Assembly (NCBI GenBank): GCA_900554895.1 | Contig: USIX01000048.1 | Location: 1 to 15,225, forward strand | From: an uncultured Megamonas sp. | Lineage (GTDB): Bacteria > Bacillota > Negativicutes > Selenomonadales > Selenomonadaceae | Reading direction: 5' to 3' | Length of the DNA: 15,225 nucleotides | Part shown: in pieces, positions 1-5,611 of the stretch | Layout of the letters: every line of letters begins with the position of its first letter | How positions within the stretch are numbered: the stretch's first letter is position 1 | Program-made: the position numbers and the translations under genes | Notes under the pieces: generated by a model | Databases searched by the model: none | The model's input: the letters and a program-made list of their open reading frames with translations, nothing else | Told to the model about the DNA's origin: nothing

Positions 1-1
1 T

Positions 2-94
2 ACGGCCCTCTGCGGACTGGGACAAACCTCTCCGAATCCCGTTTTATCCACATTGTACCTTAAAATATTAATATCAATTAACTATATAAATTAA
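2..94 (+). CDS. C-terminal end of a NuoF/HndC-type NADH-binding iron-sulfur flavoprotein (partial, possibly truncated)
   Basis: The frame starting at base 2 reads TALCGLGQTSPNPVLSTL and then YLKILISINYIN before a TAA at 92-94. The first 18 residues match the conserved end of the NuoF / HndC / HydB family (51-kDa NADH- and FMN-binding subunit of complex I and of NAD(P)-linked hydrogenases). The Cys is the fourth ligand of its [4Fe-4S] cluster. In the family this block normally continues with a segment like RYFRDEY and often a ferredoxin-like tail. Here the resemblance ends at STL, exactly where base composition changes from about half GC to extremely AT-rich. The gene may therefore be cut short or may simply have a divergent tail. 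The body of the gene is outside the window, so intactness cannot be judged. The motif match is strong; the state of the gene is inference. Confidence 0.62.
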   Translation, partial: TALCGLGQTSPNPVLSTLYLKILISINYIN

Positions 95-302
95 TTGCAA
101 ATACTTGCTTTGTTCTTTATTATAGCAATAATATTTATTTTTGTATAGATTTTAAACTCCATTTAAGACTTTTACTTTATAATTGTTTATTAAAATATTA
201 AAATAATAACTCAATCATTTGTTAACAAATTAAATAATTTATTCTTTATAAAATAGCCCTGATAAAATTAGCATCGTAAAAAAAGAGTATATAGTGTTCC
301 AT
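95..302. other. AT-rich gap with no recognisable gene
   Basis: About 200 bases of extremely AT-rich DNA between the NuoF-like tail and the stop of the HD hydrolase. Stops are frequent in all frames and no conserved peptide is visible. It contains a 14-bp perfect palindrome ATTTGTTAACAAAT at 217-230, which could be an operator but could also arise by chance in such AT-rich sequence. No terminator hairpin with a T-run is visible for the minus-strand gene that ends at 303. Confidence 0.6.
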
Positions 303-1541
303 TTAATACGTCAATAATTCATTAAAAACTTTCAAAGCAAATCTGTCTGTCATGCCGGAGATATAGTCTAAAATACTTTGAATATATATCTTTTTCGTTT
401 CCAATCTATTATATATCTTCGTATTTTCACAAGCAATCGCCAATTTTCTCAGTTCTCCTGCCGGAACAATCTCTGATACGCAGTATCTTGCCAGCCATTT
501 TTCAAACGAAGCTGTCAGCACTGGATAAAACTGCCTTCTTTTTTGAAGTTCATTCCATGAATACTCCCATCTATACGTTTCTAAAAGAATATTAAATATT
601 TCCGTTATTACCAGTTCCGTATATTTTTTGAACGTATCCAGCCGTTTATTATTATAAATATATTCGTAATTAAATTTTTTTATTTCGTTTAATTGTCGGG
701 AAAATTTTTCACTCAGACAAATTCCTTTATCTGGAGAACTGTTTTTGCATACATCTATAATCAGATTGTGCATGATTACAGTTGTATTAATCGCATTTTG
801 GTCGTTAATCTGCGCCATTTTTTCCAGTTCATTTTTCTGCACGTCATCCAAAAAACCAAGACAGACAGCATCTTCAATATCTCTGCCGATATAAGCTATT
901 TTATCAGCCAGTTTTACAATACATCCTTCCCACGTTATCGGCTGAAACTGTCCGCTGTGGCTGAAAGTTTTCAAATCTATAAAATTACTTCTGGGTCTAA
1001 GCCCGTTTTCGTCAACCTCGCCGCAATGGGATATTATGCCGTCACGCACAGCATACGTCAAATCAAGATTTCTAAACTTCCTGTAGTTATCTTCCAATAA
1101 TTCTATCCTGTCAACAAAATAAAGACCATTCTGCTCATGCCAGAAATCTTTATTTAAATACTTTTTACTCAATTTTTGTATAACACTTTCTCCCTGGTGG
1201 CCAAACGGCGCATGACCCAAATCGTGCCCCATAGCAATGGCTTTCGTCAGTTCCGCATTCAATCCTAAATATTGGGCAATCGTGCTGCTGACCGATTCAA
1301 CATGAGCAACGTGTTCCATTCTGGTACAGATATGGTCATTATCAATATTAAAAAAAACCTGTGTTTTATGCTTCAGTCTTCTATACGCCATTGAATGCAA
1401 TATTCTCGTATAATCCCGAGCAAACGGGCTTCTCACCTCATCATCACTCCCATAAAGCGTATTTTCCCGTGCAATTAATTCATACCAATCAGGATTGTCC
1501 TTCGTTGCCGCAACTTGCTTAAAATTATTTTCTTTCAACAT
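303..1541 (-). CDS. dGTPase-like HD-domain deoxynucleotide triphosphohydrolase
   Basis: Predicted cytoplasmic metal-dependent hydrolase of the Dgt family, which cleaves dNTPs to deoxynucleoside plus triphosphate and limits dNTP pools. HD-domain residues are visible: TRMEH (His77) with a following His80, MGHDLGH (His106-Asp107) and, further on, LADKIAYIGRDIEDA, which supplies the last metal-binding Asp. The segment RSPFARDYTRILHSMAYRRLKHKTQV in pieces around residues 38-62 is also typical of the family. A GTG three codons upstream (1550) is in frame, but it lies inside the GAGGTGG ribosome site; the ATG at 1541 has that site about 6 bases ahead, giving 412 residues. This is within the range of bacterial homologues, though shorter than E. 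coli Dgt (about 505). It is transcribed away from the HAD gene. The exact substrate (dGTP or several dNTPs) cannot be told from sequence. Confidence 0.9.
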   Translation of the reverse strand: MLKENNFKQVAATKDNPDWYELIARENTLYGSDDEVRSPFARDYTRILHSMAYRRLKHKTQVFFNIDNDHICTRMEHVAHVESVSSTIAQYLGLNAELTKAIAMGHDLGHAPFGHQGESVIQKLSKKYLNKDFWHEQNGLYFVDRIELLEDNYRKFRNLDLTYAVRDGIISHCGEVDENGLRPRSNFIDLKTFSHSGQFQPITWEGCIVKLADKIAYIGRDIEDAVCLGFLDDVQKNELEKMAQINDQNAINTTVIMHNLIIDVCKNSSPDKGICLSEKFSRQLNEIKKFNYEYIYNNKRLDTFKKYTELVITEIFNILLETYRWEYSWNELQKRRQFYPVLTASFEKWLARYCVSEIVPAGELRKLAIACENTKIYNRLETKKIYIQSILDYISGMTDRFALKVFNELLTY

Positions 1542-1566
1542 GATTACCACCTCATTTGCAAAAATA

Positions 1567-1597
1567 ATTTTAATTAAAATTTGTCAAAAAGACCTGT
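1567..1597 (-). promoter_or_regulatory. Possible promoter of the HD hydrolase gene
   Basis: On the minus strand a perfect -35 box TTGACA lies at 1597-1592. A -10-like TAAAAT lies at 1572-1567. The spacer is 19 bases, longer than ideal, so the -35 call is better than the -10 call. The position, about 25 bases before the ATG at 1541, is sensible. Confidence 0.35.
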
Positions 1598-1668
1598 ATA
1601 TCTGCAATTTTTAATACTGAATTTACATAAATTTTTCATTTAAAATCATAATACTGCTATTAATGATA

Positions 1669-1677
1669 TGGTATAAT
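1669..1677 (+). promoter_or_regulatory. Extended -10 promoter element for the Cof-type HAD gene
   Basis: The sequence TGGTATAAT contains a perfect -10 hexamer (1672-1677) with the TG of an extended -10 one base upstream. No good -35 box is visible 16-18 bases further up, which fits extended -10 promoters. It lies about 70 bases before the ATG at 1750, whose ribosome site is GAAAGAGG. Confidence 0.5.
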
Positions 1678-1749
1678 AATATAATCAATTACGCAAGAAA
1701 CTTTGTATATTTGCACTATTATCATAGATAGAAAGAGGTTTTATATTTA

Positions 1750-2547
1750 ATGAAAGCAGTATTTTTTGATGTTGACGGAACCTTGATTGAAGGTACTCAT
1801 CCAGAGTATCGTTATATTCGCCCAAAAGTTGAAGAAGCCATCCATAAATTACAGGCACAGGGACATTATGTCTTTATCGCCAGCGGCCGTTCCTATGCTT
1901 TTCTTGATGAAAAAATCCGCAATTTCGGCTTTGACGGATACGTTCTTTTAAACGGAGCCGTTATTTACTTTCATGATAAAATAATCTACCGCGCCCCGCT
2001 TAATAAGGATTTTGTTCAAAAGCTCTGCTATAACTGTAATACTCACAATATGGAATACACTCTGCAAAGCGAAAAAGAAGCGTATGTAAATAAAAATTTT
2101 TCCTATTTAATGAGCCGTCTGGCTAAGTACGGTATTCACGAAGACCAATTATGTCTAGATTTTGATTTTAATGATATAAATATCTACAAATTGGAAATAG
2201 ACTCTCCGCATCATTCTGACAGAAAATACGTTATTGAGTCTTTACCCGAAGATATCAATTATGTTGAAGATATGAACCATAATTACTGTCATGTGGAAGT
2301 CTATGCCAAAGCCAATTCCAAAGCAACCGGTGCCTTAAAAGTTCTGGAACTTTTAAATATCGATATTAAAGATAGTTTTGCCTTCGGCGACGGTGATAAT
2401 GATGTAGAAATCCTGTCTGAAATCGGTTTCGGCATGGCAATGGCAAACGGCAGCGTAAAAGCGCGCACTGCCGCTAAAGTAACTGTTCCGTCCGTCTTCG
2501 AGGACGGTGTTGCCTGCGGCATTGAAAAATATATACTGGATAAATAA
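1750..2547 (+). CDS. Cof-type HAD-superfamily phosphatase (class IIB)
   Basis: A 265-residue cytoplasmic phosphatase of the Cof/YidA branch of the HAD superfamily. Members dephosphorylate sugar phosphates, FMN, pyridoxal phosphate and similar small molecules. All four HAD motifs are present: FDVDGT (Asp7 nucleophile, Asp9 acid/base), ASGRS (Ser45), a Lys near residue 191 in ANSKATGALKVL, and FGDGDNDVE (Asp214, Asp218) for Mg binding. Between motifs II and III there is a C2-type cap of about 100 residues. Length is normal for the family, and the C-terminus EDGVACGIEKYI is typical, so the protein looks intact. It has its own promoter, divergent from the HD hydrolase. The substrate cannot be predicted. 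Downstream, and in the same frame beyond the stop, lies a relic of an unrelated gene. Confidence 0.9.
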   Translation: MKAVFFDVDGTLIEGTHPEYRYIRPKVEEAIHKLQAQGHYVFIASGRSYAFLDEKIRNFGFDGYVLLNGAVIYFHDKIIYRAPLNKDFVQKLCYNCNTHNMEYTLQSEKEAYVNKNFSYLMSRLAKYGIHEDQLCLDFDFNDINIYKLEIDSPHHSDRKYVIESLPEDINYVEDMNHNYCHVEVYAKANSKATGALKVLELLNIDIKDSFAFGDGDNDVEILSEIGFGMAMANGSVKARTAAKVTVPSVFEDGVACGIEKYILDK

Positions 2548-2565
2548 AAATGTTTATCTTCCTAT

Positions 2566-2718
2566 ACTACAGGCTCTCCAAGAGAAATAATTAAATCCGC
2601 TTATAAATACTATGATTTTCTAGATGAAGATATTTAACTCAACATGCTAAAAGCACGCAATATGATAACTCACACCTACGACAGTAATATATTTTCTTCA
2701 AACTTATATACTTCATAA
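2566..2718 (+). pseudogene. Relic of an HI0074-type nucleotidyltransferase substrate-binding (HEPN-fold) protein
   Basis: One reading frame gives TTG followed by SPREIIKSAYKYYDFLDEDI, a TAA at 2635-2637, then LNMLKARNMITHTYDS and a few more residues to a TAA at 2716-2718. Both blocks match, in the right order and spacing, the middle-to-C-terminal part of the small proteins that pair with minimal nucleotidyltransferases (HI0074 / NTase_sub_bind family). Their hallmark run is SPRE-x-I-x-A then W-L-x-ML-x-RN-x-x-x-H-x-Y. The RNMITH segment fits the HEPN R-x4-6-H motif. The in-frame TAA stands about where the family has a Trp. The N-terminal half (roughly 70 residues) is absent, its place taken by the end of the HAD gene, and no nucleotidyltransferase partner is nearby. 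I read this as a decayed fragment of a MNT/HEPN-type toxin-antitoxin pair. Confidence 0.68.
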
Positions 2719-2732
2719 AAGCACCTATTTTC

Positions 2733-2762
2733 ATATTACAAAACAGCCTATTTTTGTAATAT
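2733..2762. repeat. 11-bp perfect inverted repeat (hairpin) between the gene relic and the terminator
   Basis: Arms ATATTACAAAA (2733-2743) and TTTTGTAATAT (2752-2762) enclose an 8-base loop. No clean T-run follows, so it is a weak terminator candidate. It may be the old terminator of the decayed gene or part of a tandem hairpin pair with the structure at 2779-2806. Confidence 0.4.
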
Positions 2763-2778
2763 CATTTTATACGCAAAA

Positions 2779-2815
2779 AAGCCAGCAGGTTCAATTCTGC
2801 TGGCTTAGTTTTTAT
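2779..2815. terminator. Bidirectional Rho-independent terminator (htpG and the HAD gene)
   Basis: A 10-bp perfect stem AAGCCAGCAG / CTGCTGGCTT (2779-2788, 2797-2806) has an 8-base loop. On the minus strand it is followed by six Ts and ends htpG, whose stop is at 2823. On the plus strand AGTTTTTAT follows, so it can also stop transcription from the HAD gene. Confidence 0.9.
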
Positions 2816-2822
2816 ATCATAT

Positions 2823-4772
2823 TTATTTTGCCATTAACTGAGCAATCTGATTGGCAATTGCTGCAGGGTCATCCGGCATGATGCCTTCAATGAGAAGTGC
2901 CTGAGCGTATAACAGATTGCAGTAGTCTTTAAACTGTGCATCTTCTTTGCCTGCTTCATGGATTTTTTGCAGACGGGCGAATAAATCGTGTTTCGGATTG
3001 ATTTCCAAAATACGTTTTGCTTTAAACATCGGATTATTCGTTTCCGCAAATACCTGTTCCATCGCAAAGCTCGGTCCCATTTCATCGGCAACAAGACATA
3101 CTGCACTTGATTTTAAGCGACTGCTGATTTTTACGTCGGATACTTTATCGCCAAGTGTTTCTTTAATATCTTTAATTAAATCTTCATTTGTCTTAGCAAT
3201 ATTTTCCGTTTCCTTCTTAACTTCCTGCGATTCCACATCATCAAGACCTAAATCACCGCGGCTGATGGAATGGAACGGCTTGCCGTCATATTCACGCATA
3301 ACTTCCACAGCAAATTCATCGATATTATCGAGGAAGAACAGTACTTCAATACCTTTATCGCGCAAAAGTTCCATCTGCGGTAGGCTTTCAATCGCACTGC
3401 GGTCTTTGCCTGTTGCATAATAGATTTTCTTCTGATTTTCCGGCATGCGTTCAACGTATTCTTTTAATGTAATAAGTTTATCTTCTTTAGAAGTTGTAAA
3501 CAGCAGTAAATCTTTTAATTTGTCCACTGTATCCTGACCTGTATAGGCACTGCCGTAGATACCGATTTTCAGGGATTTACCGTACTGCGCCCAGAATTTT
3601 TCATATTTTTCACGGTCTTTTTTCAAAGTTGTATTGAGCTGGCGCAGAATGCTCTTTTCCAGATTTTTGCCGATTAATTTAAGTTCACGACTCTGCTGCA
3701 GCAGCTCACGGGAAATATTAAGCGAAAAATCAGGTGAATCTACAAGACCTTTGACAAAGCGCAGATATTCCGGCAGAAGGTCTTTGCATTTATCCATGAT
3801 GAATACGTGGCGGGAATAAAGCTGCAAGCCCGGTTCATAATCGCTGTGATAGAGATTGTATGGCGCACTCTGCGGGAAGAATAAAAGTGAAGTATATTCT
3901 ATCGTACCTTCAACTTTGTTGTGCATAACCTCCATCGGTTTTTCCCAGTCATGGAAAAGGTTCTGGTAAAATTCATCATATTCTTCCGGTTTAATATCGG
4001 ATTTATTTTTTGCCCAGAGCGGCTGCATGGAATTTAATGTACGGATTTCATTGCGTTTGATCGTTCCTGCGCCTTCAATAGGTTTACCGTCAGCATCTTT
4101 CGGCTGTTCTTCCACTACGAAGTTCATTCTAATCGGATAACGTACATAATCGGAATATTTTTTTACAAGCGACTGCAATTTATAAGTATCAGTAAAGTTT
4201 TCTTCCGCTTTGTCACCGTAAAATTCCGGCAGCAGAGTAAGAGTAATGCTTGTGCCGCGTTTTTCCTTGTCGCATTCTTCAATAGTGTAGGAACCATCAG
4301 CCGTAGACTCCCATTTATAACCCTGTTTTTCGCCGGCTTTACGGGAAACTACTGTAATTTTTTCTGAAACCATAAATGCAGAATAGAAACCTACACCGAA
4401 CTGACCTATTAAATCTTTACCGGTATCGCCGCCTTCTTTTGCTTCCTGCAATTTTTCCAGAAATGCTTTTGTACCGGACTGAGCAATAGTACCGAGATTA
4501 TTCATTAAATCTTCTTTGTTCATGCCGAGCCCGTTATCGGAAATCGTCAGCGTATGTGTTTTTTCATCCGGAACGAGGAAAATTTCATACTGGTCATCAC
4601 CTTCGAGCAAATCTCTGTTTGTAAGAGCTTCAAAATGAATTTTATCTATGGCATCGGATGCATTGGAAATCAATTCTCGCAGAAAGATTTCACGGTTTGT
4701 GTAAATCGAATGTATCATTAAATCGAGTAATTTTTTCGTTTCAGCCTGAAATTGATGTGTTTCTTTAGCCAT
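2823..4772 (-). CDS. htpG: HtpG, Hsp90-family molecular chaperone
   Basis: A 649-residue cytosolic ATP-dependent chaperone of the Hsp90 family. The N-terminal GHKL ATPase domain shows FLRELISNASDAIDK (catalytic Glu33, Mg-binding Asn37), DNGLGM (residues 79-84), GTIAQSGTKAF (about 95-104) and GQFGVGFYSAF (about 123-133). The middle domain includes the SLNISRELLQQS signature, and a C-terminal dimerisation region follows. An in-frame ATG 15 codons upstream (4817) sits inside the CIRCE operator and cannot be the main start. The ATG at 4772 has GAGAGGGG about 7 bases ahead and begins MAKETHQF, typical for the family. The gene is monocistronic, with its own promoter and terminator. Regulation: the perfect CIRCE just upstream places it under the heat-shock repressor HrcA. 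In Bacillus subtilis htpG is not CIRCE-controlled, so HrcA control here is a lineage difference. Confidence 0.97.
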   Translation of the reverse strand: MAKETHQFQAETKKLLDLMIHSIYTNREIFLRELISNASDAIDKIHFEALTNRDLLEGDDQYEIFLVPDEKTHTLTISDNGLGMNKEDLMNNLGTIAQSGTKAFLEKLQEAKEGGDTGKDLIGQFGVGFYSAFMVSEKITVVSRKAGEKQGYKWESTADGSYTIEECDKEKRGTSITLTLLPEFYGDKAEENFTDTYKLQSLVKKYSDYVRYPIRMNFVVEEQPKDADGKPIEGAGTIKRNEIRTLNSMQPLWAKNKSDIKPEEYDEFYQNLFHDWEKPMEVMHNKVEGTIEYTSLLFFPQSAPYNLYHSDYEPGLQLYSRHVFIMDKCKDLLPEYLRFVKGLVDSPDFSLNISRELLQQSRELKLIGKNLEKSILRQLNTTLKKDREKYEKFWAQYGKSLKIGIYGSAYTGQDTVDKLKDLLLFTTSKEDKLITLKEYVERMPENQKKIYYATGKDRSAIESLPQMELLRDKGIEVLFFLDNIDEFAVEVMREYDGKPFHSISRGDLGLDDVESQEVKKETENIAKTNEDLIKDIKETLGDKVSDVKISSRLKSSAVCLVADEMGPSFAMEQVFAETNNPMFKAKRILEINPKHDLFARLQKIHEAGKEDAQFKDYCNLLYAQALLIEGIMPDDPAAIANQIAQLMAK

Positions 4773-4806
4773 TACTATACCCCTCTCAAAATTTTTGACA
4801 AAATAA

Positions 4807-4833
4807 TTAGCACTCAAAATAAAAGAGTGCTAA
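4807..4833. promoter_or_regulatory. CIRCE operator (HrcA binding site)
   Basis: A perfect consensus CIRCE: TTAGCACTC (4807-4815), a 9-base spacer, then GAGTGCTAA (4825-4833). It lies between the predicted promoter (4846-4873) and the htpG ATG at 4772, near the transcription start, where bound HrcA would block transcription until heat stress. It also forms a hairpin in the 5' leader. Confidence 0.97.
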
Positions 4834-4845
4834 TTTCTACTTATT

Positions 4846-4873
4846 ATTATATATTAATAGGTCAAAAAGTCAA
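4846..4873 (-). promoter_or_regulatory. Vegetative (sigma-A type) promoter of htpG
   Basis: Minus-strand -35 TTGACT (4873-4868), a 16-base spacer and a perfect -10 TATAAT (4851-4846). Transcription should begin near 4839, a few bases before the CIRCE. This is the standard arrangement for an HrcA-repressed gene. Confidence 0.8.
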
Positions 4874-4887
4874 TAGAACGTAAAATA

Positions 4888-4910
4888 AAAACCGGATTAA
4901 ATCCGGTTTT
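4888..4910 (-). terminator. Rho-independent terminator of the small secreted-protein gene
   Basis: A 10-bp stem AAAACCGGAT / ATCCGGTTTT with a 3-base loop begins 3 bases after the stop at 4914. In the minus direction it continues into TTTTATTTTA. It insulates the htpG promoter from the gene upstream. Confidence 0.85.
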
Positions 4911-4913
4911 ATC

Positions 4914-5504
4914 TTAATTTTCTCTGAACGACAAAAGACCGTATTGATATGCGTTGATATCATCCTGTGTTAAAGCTTTCTTGGATGTTAAAACGATACA
5001 ATAGTTTGTTTTCTGGCCTTTAAGGTACGTTTCAATACTTTGCTGCGGCGCTTCGATAGTCTGGTCGATTTTGCCGTCTTTATCGCTGTCTATTTGAATG
5101 GTTTTAGCCGTAACGGCGTAAATAGCATTATGTCCGTTTACCGGTACAAGGCTTACTGTTTCATAATCACGTTCCACCATCAAATGAGCAAATAAATTTT
5201 TAGCGTCATCCTGGCTGATTTTATCGAGGTCAGGGAATGTATCATTAGCGAAAGCTTCCGGAGATACTACCCAATATTTAGTAAGATTGTATCCGTCATT
5301 TTCAAAGACAAGAATATCGCCTTTTTCCTGTGGAGAGAATATACTCAAGTCCATTACAGCAATCGGTTTCTGCGGACATTTTATCGTATAGCCGAACCGT
5401 TCACTCGTGTAAAAATATCCGTCAGCTGCAAATGCTGAATTCACGGAAAAAGCGAAAAACATAGTAAATACGCACATTAAGGACAATATCATTCTTTTCA
5501 TCAT
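4914..5504 (-). CDS. Small exported protein of unknown function
   Basis: I do not recognise a named family. The protein (196 residues from the chosen start) has a clear N-terminal signal peptide: MMKRM, a hydrophobic stretch to about residue 22, then SAFA-ADG, a good signal peptidase I site near residue 26. The mature part is about 170 residues and acidic to neutral, with FGYTIKCP near its start. There is one pair of Cys (in KCP and NYCIV), far apart. DSDKDGKID resembles an EF-hand or dockerin calcium loop, but the usual Glu at loop position 12 is Ile, so binding is doubtful. Of three in-frame ATGs (5510, 5504, 5501), 5510 is only 2 bases from the AAGGAG site and 5504 is 8 bases away, so 5504 is preferred. 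A short inverted repeat AGTGAAT / ATTCACT (5525-5545) lies in the leader. The gene stands alone with its own terminator. Confidence 0.75.
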   Translation of the reverse strand: MMKRMILSLMCVFTMFFAFSVNSAFAADGYFYTSERFGYTIKCPQKPIAVMDLSIFSPQEKGDILVFENDGYNLTKYWVVSPEAFANDTFPDLDKISQDDAKNLFAHLMVERDYETVSLVPVNGHNAIYAVTAKTIQIDSDKDGKIDQTIEAPQQSIETYLKGQKTNYCIVLTSKKALTQDDINAYQYGLLSFREN

Positions 5505-5558
5505 AAACATGTCTCCTTAAACTCAGTGAATTTATTCTATTCACTTTTTTCTCCAATT

Positions 5559-5598
5559 ATAACATAAGATAGAAGAAATTTCTTCTATCTTATGTTAT
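5559..5598. repeat. 40-bp perfect palindrome at the 3' end of the efflux operon
   Basis: Two 20-base arms (5559-5578 and 5579-5598) are exact reverse complements with no unpaired centre; the core is AGAAGAAATTTCTTCT. It begins 14 bases past the permease stop (5612). In the minus direction no T-run follows, so it is not a standard terminator, though as RNA it would form a very stable hairpin that could protect the 3' end or stop polymerase weakly. The small secreted-protein gene starts just beyond it. Confidence 0.85.
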
Positions 5599-5611
5599 TA
5601 ATTTATTCACA

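Noticed and set aside
1..52. Minus-strand reading from an ATG near base 52, beginning MWIKRDSERF, with a weak AAGG ahead of it
   Set aside because: The plus-strand frame over the same bases gives a clear NuoF-family motif, so the opposite-strand peptide is most likely a shadow.
217..230. 14-bp palindrome ATTTGTTAACAAAT in the AT-rich gap as an operator
   Set aside because: It is far from any start on either strand and is plausible by chance in such AT-rich sequence.
693..1100. 135-codon open frame on the plus strand
   Set aside because: It lies wholly antisense inside the HD hydrolase gene, whose motifs are unambiguous; its translation shows no recognisable domain.
2947..3420. 157-codon open frame on the plus strand
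   Set aside because: It is antisense to htpG, Ser/Ile-rich with no family features; a shadow of a well-conserved gene.
4773..4817. In-frame upstream start that would extend HtpG by 15 residues
   Set aside because: It lies within the CIRCE operator and has no ribosome site; MAKETHQF at 4772 is the family start.
5525..5545. Hairpin AGTGAAT / ATTCACT followed by a T-run on the plus strand
   Set aside because: There is no plus-strand gene upstream for it to end, and the stem is only 7 bp; kept only as a leader feature of the secreted-protein gene.
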